A DNA stretch of 40,425 nucleotides from Clostridia bacterium. GTDB lineage: Bacteria > Bacillota > Clostridia > Oscillospirales > CAG-272. Position 1 is the first letter of the stretch. The number at the start of each line of letters is the position of its first letter. The notes under the pieces were generated by a model. It worked only from the letters and a program-made list of their open reading frames with translations. It ran no database searches and was not told the origin of the DNA. This document shows positions 5,822 through 13,926 of this stretch, one piece after another. A program made the position numbers and the translations under genes. Location of the stretch: positions 1-40,425 of the forward strand of contig JAFVQC010000065.1 of the NCBI GenBank assembly GCA_017504995.1, read 5' to 3'.

Positions 5822-6157
5822 TTATTCTTCTTCAATGGACAGCACCACGCGGTTTGGCGCGCAGACCACGCTTTTGAGCGCGCTTGCGTGCCCCGTGTGG
5901 ACACAGACCTTATCGGGACAGCTTGCCTCGCGAATAGAGGCTTGTCCGTTCTCAATAACCACAAGATTCGTTCCGCCGCCGTAGCCCTCAACCCATACCT
6001 CGGTATCCTTCGAAAGGGGAAGCCGAAGGACTTCCTCGCCGTCCACGGTGACGACGGCGACCTCTCCCTTGTCGCCGAGGACGGCGGTGAGGACGAGAAG
6101 GGAGACAAGTCCTACGGTCAGCAGGATCGCAAATAAGATCAGATCGTTACGCTTCAC
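5822..6157 (-). CDS. NusG-domain-II membrane-anchored protein
   Basis: The 111-residue protein has one N-terminal membrane segment (residues 6-28) and an external domain of the NusG domain II / DUF1312 type, with CPDKVC (80-85) and a third cysteine in VCAPNRVV (C99). It is not the transcription factor NusG. It starts with GTG, and its AAGGAGG ribosome site overlaps the TAA stop of the ApbE gene, so the two are coupled. In Clostridia such proteins accompany ApbE and electron-transfer clusters. The cysteines suggest a redox or metal role, which I infer. Confidence 0.9.
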   Translation of the reverse strand: MKRNDLILFAILLTVGLVSLLVLTAVLGDKGEVAVVTVDGEEVLRLPLSKDTEVWVEGYGGGTNLVVIENGQASIREASCPDKVCVHTGHASALKSVVCAPNRVVLSIEEE

Positions 6158-6168
6158 GGCATACCTCC

Positions 6169-7212
6169 TTACTCAACGTATTCGAAAAAGCAGTCGGTGG
6201 TGTGATAGCTTCCGTCGGCAAAGATCCAGATCGCCTCTGCGCCGTCCACGCCCGAAAGGATTCGTTTACCGTCCTCCTCACTCATACAGAACAACGCCGT
6301 GGAGAGCGTGTCGGCGAGGGCGGAGTCGGCGCAAAGCACGCTGACAGAAAAGTAACGGTTTTCGGGATAGCCCGTGTTGGGATCGATGATGTGATGATAA
6401 ACTTTGCCGTTAACGGTAAAAAAACGCTGGGAAGAACCACTGGTCACGAGGGAAAGGGACGGCAGGCGTACCGATTTTTCAAAGCCCTGCTTGCCCTCGG
6501 GCGTGTCGATCCCCGCAAGCCAGTCCTCGCCTTTGGGCTTCTCACCGTGGGAGAGCAGATTGCCGCCGAGATTGACGAGAAAGGCGTCGCAGCCAGCCTC
6601 GCGCAAGGCGCGGGCGACCTCGTTTGCGGCATATCCCTTGCCCACAGCTCCCGCGTCCAAGGACATTTGGGGATCAAGGAGACGGACGGCGGTGTTGTCG
6701 TCGGAGAGAATCAGATCATTCATGTCCGTATGCGCCATTGCCTCGGTAATTGCCGTGGGAGAGGGAAGAGTGGCGGCTTCGGGCGCTTCGGTTGCCCTTG
6801 CTCTCGCGTCGTGCCACAGAGAAAGTACGCTTCCAATAGCAATATTGGTATATCCTTCGGTCTTTTCGTACGCCGTTTTTCCAAAGCGCAAGAATGCGCC
6901 GAGTCGGGGATCGACGGAGATCGCCTCGCCGCCCGCGCCGTCGTTGATCGTTTTGAGATTGACCACACCCTCGTAGGTGTGATAGATATCCAGCAATTCG
7001 TGGTATTCCTTCAGGGTTTCCTCAAAAACGGTGATATAATAGTTAAAATCCGCCTGATTTTCCGTGTAGGCAGTCAGGGTGCAGAAGGTGTCGAAATAGT
7101 GGAAGACCGTGTGGGAATGTGCTTCTTTTTGCCTGCCGCAGGCAGAAAAAAGAGGAAGGCACAAAAGAATGGCAAGTACTGTGGCGAGGGCGCGCCGAAT
7201 ACGGACGGTCAT
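6169..7212 (-). CDS. apbE: FAD:protein FMN transferase (ApbE), lipoprotein
   Basis: ApbE attaches FMN from FAD to a Thr/Ser of target proteins outside the membrane. The 347-residue product has a lipoprotein signal (LFSAC, Cys25), FDTFCTLTAY near the mature start, and the core signature LDAGAVGKGYAA, then AFLVNLGGNLLS and HHIIDPNTGYP near the C-terminus. The start at 7212 is set by AGGAG 6 bases upstream; a longer frame upstream has no site. It leads an operon with the NusG-II and Gx proteins. The flavinylation target is not in this window. Confidence 0.95.
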   Translation of the reverse strand: MTVRIRRALATVLAILLCLPLFSACGRQKEAHSHTVFHYFDTFCTLTAYTENQADFNYYITVFEETLKEYHELLDIYHTYEGVVNLKTINDGAGGEAISVDPRLGAFLRFGKTAYEKTEGYTNIAIGSVLSLWHDARARATEAPEAATLPSPTAITEAMAHTDMNDLILSDDNTAVRLLDPQMSLDAGAVGKGYAANEVARALREAGCDAFLVNLGGNLLSHGEKPKGEDWLAGIDTPEGKQGFEKSVRLPSLSLVTSGSSQRFFTVNGKVYHHIIDPNTGYPENRYFSVSVLCADSALADTLSTALFCMSEEDGKRILSGVDGAEAIWIFADGSYHTTDCFFEYVE

Positions 7213-7246
7213 GACGTTCTCCTTTCCTCTTTTTGAATACTCTAAT

Positions 7247-7275
7247 ATTATATAATGTCCTTCGGTTTTTGTCAA
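7247..7275 (-). promoter_or_regulatory. Promoter of the apbE operon
   Basis: On the minus strand TTGACA (7270-7275), 17-base spacer, TATAAT (7247-7252). It is divergent from the next promoter. Confidence 0.85.
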
Positions 7276-7333
7276 GGCTTTCTTCCCTTGCTCCCCAAAA
7301 ACGCGGTTTTCGGAGGGAAAGGCGTGGATTTTA

Positions 7334-7362
7334 TTGACAAAGCCGATCAAATGTGATACAAT
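7334..7362 (+). promoter_or_regulatory. Promoter of the GT-C-like operon
   Basis: TTGACA (7334-7339), 17-base spacer, TACAAT (7357-7362), upstream of AAAGGA and the ATG at 7404. Confidence 0.85.
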
Positions 7363-7403
7363 AAACGAAATAGAGTGAAAACGAAACAAGCAAAGGAAAA
7401 GCG

Positions 7404-9707
7404 ATGTTTATTCTGTATTTTTTATTGCCCGTTCTGGGCGTGTTGTTTGCCGAAATCGAATCCTTTCGGAGTAAGGGGGTCAAAAAGACCGTCAGCCGTC
7501 TTGGCTTTTGGCTTTTTTTGTGCGGCGCGGAGCTGTTTACGGTAGCCTTGCTGATCCTGTTGTTTATGGATTTCGGCGCGTTTCTCACCTTCTCTTGGCT
7601 AAGGCTCTTTGCGGCGGCGCTGGGGGCGTTGTTCTTTTCGGTTTTCGTAGACGCGGTGCGTTCCTTGAGACAAAAGCCGAAAAAGACCCTTTCGGTAGCG
7701 GTACTGCTGCTGGCGACGGCGCTGTTTCTGGAAGGAACGGTGTTCAATTTCCGATTCTATCAGACCTACGCTTACGAGCAGGTGGATTGCAGTGATTCTT
7801 ATACGCTTTCGAGGCACTTTATTGAAACCGAAGCTGAAAACGAATACGCGGTGGAGGGAGACTATCCGACGATCTACCTGAACGATCTGGACGTGAAGGT
7901 GCATAATATCTACGTGGATATTACCGCGCTGAATGCGTCCCGCAACGCTGTGAACACCTACGTAGGGGTCTATATGACCGACGAGTCCAATGAAAATTAT
8001 TTTCATCTGCCCTCTCAGACCGTGATGTCCGAGGTGGAATCCACCAAATATTTGAACTTGTTGACGAATGGAAATACCGAGAAGCTGAAGCTGGAGCTGT
8101 CCACCTCTTACGGACAGACCTACCGCATTGACGGAATTCGTCTCAACGTCCCCCAACCCTTCCATTTTAGCTTTCTTCGGGTGGCTGCGGTATTCCTTGT
8201 GGCATTCCTTTTCTGGCTGTTGCGCCCGAAAAGCGGGCTTTGGAGGCACGCCTTTACCGATTCCTCCGCGCAACGGGCGGTGACGGTAGGGGTCGTGGTG
8301 CTGGAGGTCGCTCTGCTTCTGGTGATCTCGGTGTTCAACCCCGTCTTTTATCACAATCCCGCCCGCCATCACGCCCAATATCAGGAGCTGGCGGAATCGT
8401 TTTTGGAGGGGCGGCTGTATTTGGAGGAGGAGCCACCCGCGTTCCTTGCTGAAATGGAGAATCCTTACGACAGTTACGAGCGTTCGCTGCAATCCGCCGC
8501 GGCAGAGGAGAGCTATTATTGGGACGCGGCGTACTATGAGGGACACTACTACGTCTATTTCGGCGTATTGCCCGTGCTGGTCTTTTATCTGCCCTTCCGC
8601 GCGCTGACGGGACATTCGCTGACCAATCTTTCGGTGTTGCAGATCCTTCTTGCGTTCTTCGCGGTTGGCTCGTTTTTGCTGATCGCCAAGATTATCAAAA
8701 AGTATTTTCGGAGGGAAAAGATTCCGTATCTTTCCTACCTGATCCTTTCCTTGATCTTCGTGAATGCGTCGGGGGCGGTCTTTATCGCCAAACGTCCCGA
8801 CTTCTATTCGATCCCGATCCTCTTTGGCTTGACCTTGACGGTGTTCGGGCTTTACTGCTGGCTTCGGTCCACCGATGGAGAGGGAAGGGTATCTCCCCTG
8901 TGGGGCGGACTTGGCTCTCTTTGTATGGCGCTTGTGGCGGCGTGCCGTCCTCAACTCTTGTTGGTGTCGGTGTTGGCGGTGGTGATCTTTTGGTCCTCGG
9001 TGTTCCGTGATCGCTCTTTGTTCTCAAAAAAAGGCTTCGGAAGCACACTTGCCATGTGTCTGCCCTATCTGTTGGTAGCCGCAGGCGTGATGTGGTACAA
9101 CGCGGCTCGTTTTGGTTCTCCCTTTGATTTCGGACAAAACTACAATCTGACCACCAATGATATGACGGGACGCGGCTTCCGCGTAGAGCGAGTGGGACTG
9201 GCGTTGTTCACTTATTTCTTCCAGCCTCCCGTTCTGACCGCCTCCTTCCCCTTCCTCGAAGGAACGGATATCCGCACCAACTACATGGGCGTGACCATTA
9301 CCGAACCGACCTTCGGCGGTATCTTTTTGGTAATTCCTCTGCTTTGGGTGCTTTTGCTGGTTTGGGCGCACCGCAAGGAGCTATTGGAAAAGAGAATTCT
9401 TGCCTTTTGTACCGTTCCCGTGGCGCTGTCGGTCTTTCTCGGCTTGTTTGATGCCCAAGGAGCAGGTTTGCTCGGACGGTACGTCAGCGATTTTGCCTTC
9501 CTTGCCTGTCTGTCGGCGATCTTTATGATCTTTTTCCTCTATCAAAAGCGGGAAGAGCACCTTACGGTTCATTCCTTTTTGCGGTTTTCCTTGTTCGCAA
9601 GCGGCGCGTACTGCTTTCTGTGCGTGTTCGCCATATACGGAACGGAAATTTTCTATCGGAATCCGTATTTGTTTAACTACGTTTCGGAGCTGGTACAGTT
9701 TTGGTAA
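7404..9707 (+). CDS. Large multi-pass membrane protein, GT-C glycosyltransferase-like
   Basis: This 767-residue protein has three N-terminal membrane helices, an extracytoplasmic beta-rich insert of about 120 residues (roughly 125-250), then about ten further helices. Features typical of GT-C / GT39-like enzymes are an acidic external loop after the fourth helix (HHAQYQELAESFLEGRLYL), ACRPQLLL, and WYNAARFGSPFDFGQNYNL around residues 570-588. Such enzymes transfer sugars from polyprenyl-phosphate donors to surface polymers or proteins. The acceptor is unknown. It is followed after 45 bases by the CPBP gene. The family call rests on motif style. Confidence 0.7.
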   Translation: MFILYFLLPVLGVLFAEIESFRSKGVKKTVSRLGFWLFLCGAELFTVALLILLFMDFGAFLTFSWLRLFAAALGALFFSVFVDAVRSLRQKPKKTLSVAVLLLATALFLEGTVFNFRFYQTYAYEQVDCSDSYTLSRHFIETEAENEYAVEGDYPTIYLNDLDVKVHNIYVDITALNASRNAVNTYVGVYMTDESNENYFHLPSQTVMSEVESTKYLNLLTNGNTEKLKLELSTSYGQTYRIDGIRLNVPQPFHFSFLRVAAVFLVAFLFWLLRPKSGLWRHAFTDSSAQRAVTVGVVVLEVALLLVISVFNPVFYHNPARHHAQYQELAESFLEGRLYLEEEPPAFLAEMENPYDSYERSLQSAAAEESYYWDAAYYEGHYYVYFGVLPVLVFYLPFRALTGHSLTNLSVLQILLAFFAVGSFLLIAKIIKKYFRREKIPYLSYLILSLIFVNASGAVFIAKRPDFYSIPILFGLTLTVFGLYCWLRSTDGEGRVSPLWGGLGSLCMALVAACRPQLLLVSVLAVVIFWSSVFRDRSLFSKKGFGSTLAMCLPYLLVAAGVMWYNAARFGSPFDFGQNYNLTTNDMTGRGFRVERVGLALFTYFFQPPVLTASFPFLEGTDIRTNYMGVTITEPTFGGIFLVIPLLWVLLLVWAHRKELLEKRILAFCTVPVALSVFLGLFDAQGAGLLGRYVSDFAFLACLSAIFMIFFLYQKREEHLTVHSFLRFSLFASGAYCFLCVFAIYGTEIFYRNPYLFNYVSELVQFW

Positions 9708-9752
9708 TGATCGGCTTACGATCGGAATCTATTCTTGAATTCAGGTGAATCT

Positions 9753-10784
9753 ATGACACAGGATATGGTACAATTGAATCGGAACAACGACAAGCTCTTT
9801 CGGAAGCTGATGGGACGAATCGGCGTCGGTATGTGCATCTGGCTGGCGGTCTTTCAAGGGCTTGGAACGATTGCCGTGCTTCTCTCGGAGCTGATGCTTG
9901 CCTTTGGCATGGACGAAACGGCGGGGTACGTTTTGTCGGAGATCCTTTCCATGTTGGCGTATATCTTCGGCTTCCTGATCCCGACCTTGATCTTGAGAAA
10001 AATGCTGCGCGCCAAGGACTGGGACTACGTTCCCGCGATGAAAAAGCCGCCCGGCAAGTGGACGCCGCTTTGGATTCTTTCGGCGATCGCCGTCAATTTT
10101 GCGGCGGCGTATATGAACGCTTATTTGGTTGAGCTTCTTTTGCCCTTTGGCGGAATTGATTCTTCCTTGTTTGAAAGCGGTATCAGCGAGCCGTATCAGA
10201 TCGTATTGGCTTTGATCTCCACCGCCGTGATCCCCGCCCTCGTAGAGGAGTTTTTGTTCCGCGGTGTGATCCTCTCCAATATGATCCCCTTCGGCAGAGA
10301 CGCCGCGATTCTGGGTAGCGCCCTTTTGTTCGGCTTGATGCACGGAAATATTTTGCAGTTCCTTTACACCACGCTGATGGGTGTGGTACTGGGCTACGTC
10401 TACGTATATACCAAATCCATTTGGTGTTGCGTGCTGATCCATTTCTTCAATAACGCCCTGAGCGTGGCGCAGGAGGCGATGCTCAACTGCTTGGACTACG
10501 ACGTGGCGGTTCGCGTCTCGGGCGGCTTGGAGCTGGCAGTCCTCGTTTTGGGCGCGATATCGGTGATCCTGTTGCTGCGCCATCGCCGCCGCCAACCGAA
10601 GCCCGAGGAGCAGGGAAGCTTCGGCGTGATCCTTGAGCCGTCTCTGACCTACGAGGAATATCCGCTGACTCGCGGAAGGAAACTCACAAACTTTTTCTCG
10701 CCTGCCATGATCGTCTTTTTGGTGCTGTCCTGTGTGACGATGCTGACCACGCTTCTGTCGCTGATGCTCATGAGCGCGATGTGA
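9753..10784 (+). CDS. CPBP-family intramembrane metalloprotease
   Basis: The 343-residue membrane protein holds the three motifs of the CPBP (Rce1/Abi-like) family: EEFLFRG (residues 165-171), LMHGN (195-199) and the helix with HFFNN (230-234), which together coordinate the catalytic metal within the membrane. A polar linker and one more helix follow at the C-terminus, longer than the minimal family. The ATG at 9753 with AGGTG upstream is preferred over an earlier TTG. The gene is probably co-transcribed with the upstream GT-C-like gene and with tadA 13 bases downstream. The substrate is unknown; relatives act in prenyl-protein processing, bacteriocin self-immunity or cell envelope control. 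Confidence 0.88.
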   Translation: MTQDMVQLNRNNDKLFRKLMGRIGVGMCIWLAVFQGLGTIAVLLSELMLAFGMDETAGYVLSEILSMLAYIFGFLIPTLILRKMLRAKDWDYVPAMKKPPGKWTPLWILSAIAVNFAAAYMNAYLVELLLPFGGIDSSLFESGISEPYQIVLALISTAVIPALVEEFLFRGVILSNMIPFGRDAAILGSALLFGLMHGNILQFLYTTLMGVVLGYVYVYTKSIWCCVLIHFFNNALSVAQEAMLNCLDYDVAVRVSGGLELAVLVLGAISVILLLRHRRRQPKPEEQGSFGVILEPSLTYEEYPLTRGRKLTNFFSPAMIVFLVLSCVTMLTTLLSLMLMSAM

Positions 10785-10797
10785 TCGAGGTGAAAAG

Positions 10798-11271
10798 ATG
10801 AGAGACGAGATGACGGTAAAAAGTGACGAGAGCTTTATGCGGCAGGCGATTGCCCTTGCGAAAGAGGCGGCGAGTCTTGGCGAGATCCCCGTGGGTGCGG
10901 TGATCGTCAAGGACGGAGAGATCCTTTGCGGCACGTATAATTTGAGAGAGACCGACAAGCGCGCCACGGCGCACGCCGAGCTACTTGCGGTGGAGGAGGC
11001 TTGCCGCTTGCTTGGCGGCTGGCGTCTGAGTGGCTGTACTCTTTACGTGACCTTAGAGCCTTGTCCCATGTGTACGGGGGCGTTGCTGAACGCCCGAATC
11101 GATCGGGTGGTGTTTGGCGCGAAGGACGCGGTGGCGGGGTGCTGCGGCAGTCTTGTTAACCTTTGCGCTTATCCCTTCAATCATTCCTTTGCCCTGACGG
11201 GGGGCGTTTGCGAGGAGGAATGTCGGGCGCTGTTGCAGGAGTTCTTTGCAAAAAAACGGAAGAAATATTAA
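10798..11271 (+). CDS. tadA: tRNA adenosine(34) deaminase TadA
   Basis: TadA converts adenosine to inosine at the wobble position of tRNA-Arg(ACG). The 157-residue protein has the deaminase zinc site HAE (59-61, the catalytic glutamate being E61) and PCPMC (88-92), plus the usual FGAKDAVAG segment. The length is typical. GAGGTG lies 6 bases before the ATG. It is the last gene of the run beginning at 7404; its link with the two membrane proteins is probably only positional. Confidence 0.95.
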   Translation: MRDEMTVKSDESFMRQAIALAKEAASLGEIPVGAVIVKDGEILCGTYNLRETDKRATAHAELLAVEEACRLLGGWRLSGCTLYVTLEPCPMCTGALLNARIDRVVFGAKDAVAGCCGSLVNLCAYPFNHSFALTGGVCEEECRALLQEFFAKKRKKY

Positions 11272-11290
11272 GAAAAAAGGCGGATCGTAG

Positions 11291-11331
11291 TATGGGCGCG
11301 CCCGAAAACGCAGTTTTCGGGCGCGCCCATA
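11291..11331. repeat. Perfect 19-bp palindrome
   Basis: TATGGGCGCGCCCGAAAAC (11291-11309), loop GCA, then the exact reverse complement (11313-11331). There is no T run, only AACGAAATTT downstream. It may end the tadA transcript by stability alone, or be a mobile palindromic element. Confidence 0.75.
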
Positions 11332-11338
11332 ACGAAAT

Positions 11339-11508
11339 TTGCCCATTCGGGCAAGTGAAATCGCTACGCGGTGAAATATTTGCTACGCAAATGTGAAATG
11401 TTCGCTACGCGAACGTGAGCAAATTTCATTTCACATCGAGCGAAGCGAGATATTTCACAATGTTCGGCAGAACATTATTTCACGTTTTGCGAAAGCAAAA
11501 CATTTCAC
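11339..11508. repeat. Ordered array of short hairpins separated by GTGAAAT / ATTTCAC
   Basis: Seven small hairpins are separated by a fixed heptamer. In the left half the spacer reads GTGAAAT (11355, 11371, 11393) and the hairpins are TTGCCC/GGGCAA, CGC/GCG, ATTTGC/GCAAAT and GTTCGC/GCGAAC, three of them with loop TAC. A centre follows at 11415-11434 (GTGAGCAAATTTCATTTCAC). In the right half the spacer is the reverse complement ATTTCAC (11452, 11477, 11502), with hairpins ATCGAGC/GCGAGAT, AATGTTC/GAACATT and GTTTTGC-gaaa-GCAAAAC. The stems differ in sequence, while the spacers and overall mirror symmetry are kept. It is not a CRISPR. The rest of the gap up to 11644 shows nothing else. Confidence 0.85.
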
Positions 11509-11644
11509 TTTACTGTCGGGAAATAATCCTGACAAAAGTAACGCAAAAGCACTTATAGAGGACGGCGGTCCATGATTGCTCGCAAAAGAAAATTCCACAA
11601 AAAAGGGAGATTCTGATCGAAAACTCTGTGCAAAAGGCAGAAAA

Positions 11645-11704
11645 TTGACAGATAACTTGACAGATGGAAAGAGTTGTGATATAATAGTTGACGTTTGATT
11701 GACA
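11645..11704 (+). promoter_or_regulatory. nadA promoter with repeated TTGAC elements
   Basis: TTGACA (11657-11662), 17-base spacer, TGA-TATAAT (11680-11685). Around it TTGAC recurs at 11645, 11657, 11688 and 11699; the first two belong to a 9-bp direct repeat TTGACAGAT with 12-bp period. These may be half-sites for the NiaR encoded at the end of the operon. Confidence 0.7.
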
Positions 11705-11732
11705 AAATTCAATGCTTGGATAGGAAGAAACA

Positions 11733-12644
11733 ATGGAAAGAAACATAACGGAAGAAATCAATCGATTGAAACGGCAAAAGAAGGCGATCCTTCTGGCGCA
11801 TTATTATACCCCTGCCGAGGTGCAGGCGTTGGCGGATTACGTGGGCGACTCCTACTATCTTGCCAAGGTAGCGAAAAACACCGATGCCGAGATCGTGGTG
11901 TTCTGCGGCGTGGCGTTTATGGGGGAGAGCGTAAAGATCCTCAACCCCGAAAAGAAGGTGCTGATGCCCGATATGACTGCCGACTGCCCTATGGCGCACA
12001 TGGCGCAGATCGAGAAGATCAAGGAATTGCGGGCGCGGTACGAGGATCTGGCGGTGGTCTGCTATATCAATTCCACGGCGGAGCTGAAATGCCACAGCGA
12101 CGTGTGCGTGACCTCCTCCAACGCGGTGAAGATCGTTAAGGCTTTGCCAAATCGGAATGTTTTCTTTATCCCCGATGAAAATCTCGGTCGCTTCGTTCAG
12201 GGACAAGTCCCCGAAAAGAACGTGATCCTCAACGACGGCTGTTGCCCCATTCACGCGGCGGTATCGGCAGAGCAGCTGAAGGCAATGAAGGAGAAGTATC
12301 CCGATGCCCTCGTGCTGACCCACCCCGAATGTCGGGAGGAGATCGTGGCGCTGTCGGATTACGTGGGCAGCACGGCGGAGATCCTCTCATATGCCAACGG
12401 GAGCGAAAACAAGCAGTTTATCATTTGTACCGAGTCGGGCGTTGGATACGCCTTGGAACAGAAGCGACCTGATCATGAATTCATTTTCGTGACCGATCCC
12501 TTCTGCTGTGCGGATATGAAGCTGAACACCCCCGAAAAGGTGTTGCGAGTGCTGGAAACCGAGGAAAACGAGGTGCTTGTTTCCGATGAAAAGCGGAAGC
12601 GTGCGCTCCTTCCCTTGGATCGGATGCTGGAAATCGTAGGATAA
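11733..12644 (+). CDS. nadA: Quinolinate synthase NadA
   Basis: NadA condenses iminoaspartate with dihydroxyacetone phosphate to quinolinate, using a [4Fe-4S] cluster. The 303-residue product shows LLAHYYTPAEVQALADYVGDS near the N-terminus, VVFCGVAFMGE, GCCPIH and FCC, which supply the three expected cluster cysteines, as well as THPEC. The length fits the shorter non-proteobacterial form. AGGAAG lies 7 bases upstream of the ATG. It is the first gene of nadA-nadB-nadC-niaR, and nadB starts 10 bases later. Confidence 0.97.
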   Translation: MERNITEEINRLKRQKKAILLAHYYTPAEVQALADYVGDSYYLAKVAKNTDAEIVVFCGVAFMGESVKILNPEKKVLMPDMTADCPMAHMAQIEKIKELRARYEDLAVVCYINSTAELKCHSDVCVTSSNAVKIVKALPNRNVFFIPDENLGRFVQGQVPEKNVILNDGCCPIHAAVSAEQLKAMKEKYPDALVLTHPECREEIVALSDYVGSTAEILSYANGSENKQFIICTESGVGYALEQKRPDHEFIFVTDPFCCADMKLNTPEKVLRVLETEENEVLVSDEKRKRALLPLDRMLEIVG

Positions 12645-12654
12645 GGAGGACGGT

Positions 12655-13926
12655 ATGAAAAAAGACGTTGTTATCGTCGGTTGCGGTGTGGGGGGACTGT
12701 TTTGCGCCCTATCGCTTCCGAGAGAAAAACAGATCGTACTGCTGACCAAGTCCGCCGCGGAGGAGAGCGATTCTTTTTTGGCGCAGGGCGGCATTTGCGT
12801 GCAGAGAGACGAGGAGGATTACGATCCCTATTTTGAGGATACCATGCGTGCGGGGCACTACGAAAACGATCCGCATTCGGTGGAGGTCATGATCCGATCC
12901 TCCCGTGAGGTGATCGATTCGCTGGTCGGATACGGCGTACACTTTGAGAAAAAGGACGGGGAATATCTTTATACCAAGGAAGGGGCGCATTCCCGACCGA
13001 GGATCTTGTTTCACGAGGACGAAACGGGTAAGGAGATCACCTCTACGCTGTTGGCGCGGGTCAGAGAATTGCCCAACGTCACCATTTTAGAGCAGTATAC
13101 CGTGGTGGACCTTCTCGTGAAGGACGGCGTTGCAAAGGGCGTCGTCGGACGGGATGCCGAGGGACGGTATTCCACCGTCGAGGCGGCGCATACGGTGCTG
13201 GCGACGGGAGGAATCGGCGGACTCTTTGCGCACTCCACCAATTTTCCGCATCTGACGGGAGACGCCTTGGCGATTGCGATCCGACACGGCGTAAAGCTGA
13301 AAAATATCGACTATATTCAGATCCATCCCACCACCCTGTATACCAAGAGTCGGGGGCGCTCCTTCTTGATTTCCGAGTCGGTGCGGGGCGAGGGAGCGAT
13401 CCTCTTGAACCATAAGGGCGAGCGCTTCGTCAACGAGCTTTTGCCCCGTGACGTGGTGGCAAACGCCATTTTCGAGGAAATGAAAAAAGAGGGAACGCCG
13501 CACGTTTGGCTTTCTCTTGCGCCGATTCCCACGGAGGAGATCCTGCGCCATTTTCCGAATATTTACCGTCGCTGTCTGGAGGAGGGCTACGACGTGACGA
13601 TGGAGCCGATCCCCGTCGTTCCCGCCCAGCATTATTTCATGGGCGGTATTGCCATCGACGAGCATGGCAGAACCTCCATGGAGAGGTTGTACGCGGTGGG
13701 AGAAACCGCCTGCAACGGTGTACACGGGCGCAACCGATTGGCAAGCAATTCGCTCTTGGAGAGCTTGGTGTTTGCCCGCGGCGCGGCAAGGCACATTGCC
13801 GCCGATACGACGGCGACGAGCGAGGACTCGTTTGAGATTGACGAACGAGAGTATATGGATTGGGAAGAACGCTATAAACAAATCGTTTTGGACGAGATAG
13901 AAAAGGAGAAAAGCAGACATGAATGA
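12655..13926 (+). CDS. nadB: L-aspartate oxidase NadB
   Basis: NadB oxidises aspartate to iminoaspartate for NadA. The 423-residue flavoprotein has the Rossmann motif VVIVGCGVGGLFCAL (residues 5-19), SFLAQGGICV, and the fumarate-reductase-like catalytic stretch IHPTTLY, ISESVRGEGAILLN, then GRNRLASNSLLE near the C-terminus, which binds FAD. It is shorter than the enterobacterial enzyme, as is usual in Clostridia. The ribosome site is AAGGAGG. It overlaps nadC by 8 bases, indicating coupling. Confidence 0.97.
   Translation: MKKDVVIVGCGVGGLFCALSLPREKQIVLLTKSAAEESDSFLAQGGICVQRDEEDYDPYFEDTMRAGHYENDPHSVEVMIRSSREVIDSLVGYGVHFEKKDGEYLYTKEGAHSRPRILFHEDETGKEITSTLLARVRELPNVTILEQYTVVDLLVKDGVAKGVVGRDAEGRYSTVEAAHTVLATGGIGGLFAHSTNFPHLTGDALAIAIRHGVKLKNIDYIQIHPTTLYTKSRGRSFLISESVRGEGAILLNHKGERFVNELLPRDVVANAIFEEMKKEGTPHVWLSLAPIPTEEILRHFPNIYRRCLEEGYDVTMEPIPVVPAQHYFMGGIAIDEHGRTSMERLYAVGETACNGVHGRNRLASNSLLESLVFARGAARHIAADTTATSEDSFEIDEREYMDWEERYKQIVLDEIEKEKSRHE

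Noticed and set aside
6202..7236. Plus-strand frame of 344 codons opposite apbE
   Set aside because: It is a shadow of apbE, whose lipobox, catalytic motifs and ribosome site are all present on the minus strand.
11339..11508. CRISPR array
   Set aside because: The repeated unit is only 7 bases, reverses orientation in the middle, and the intervening segments are hairpins; no cas genes are near.
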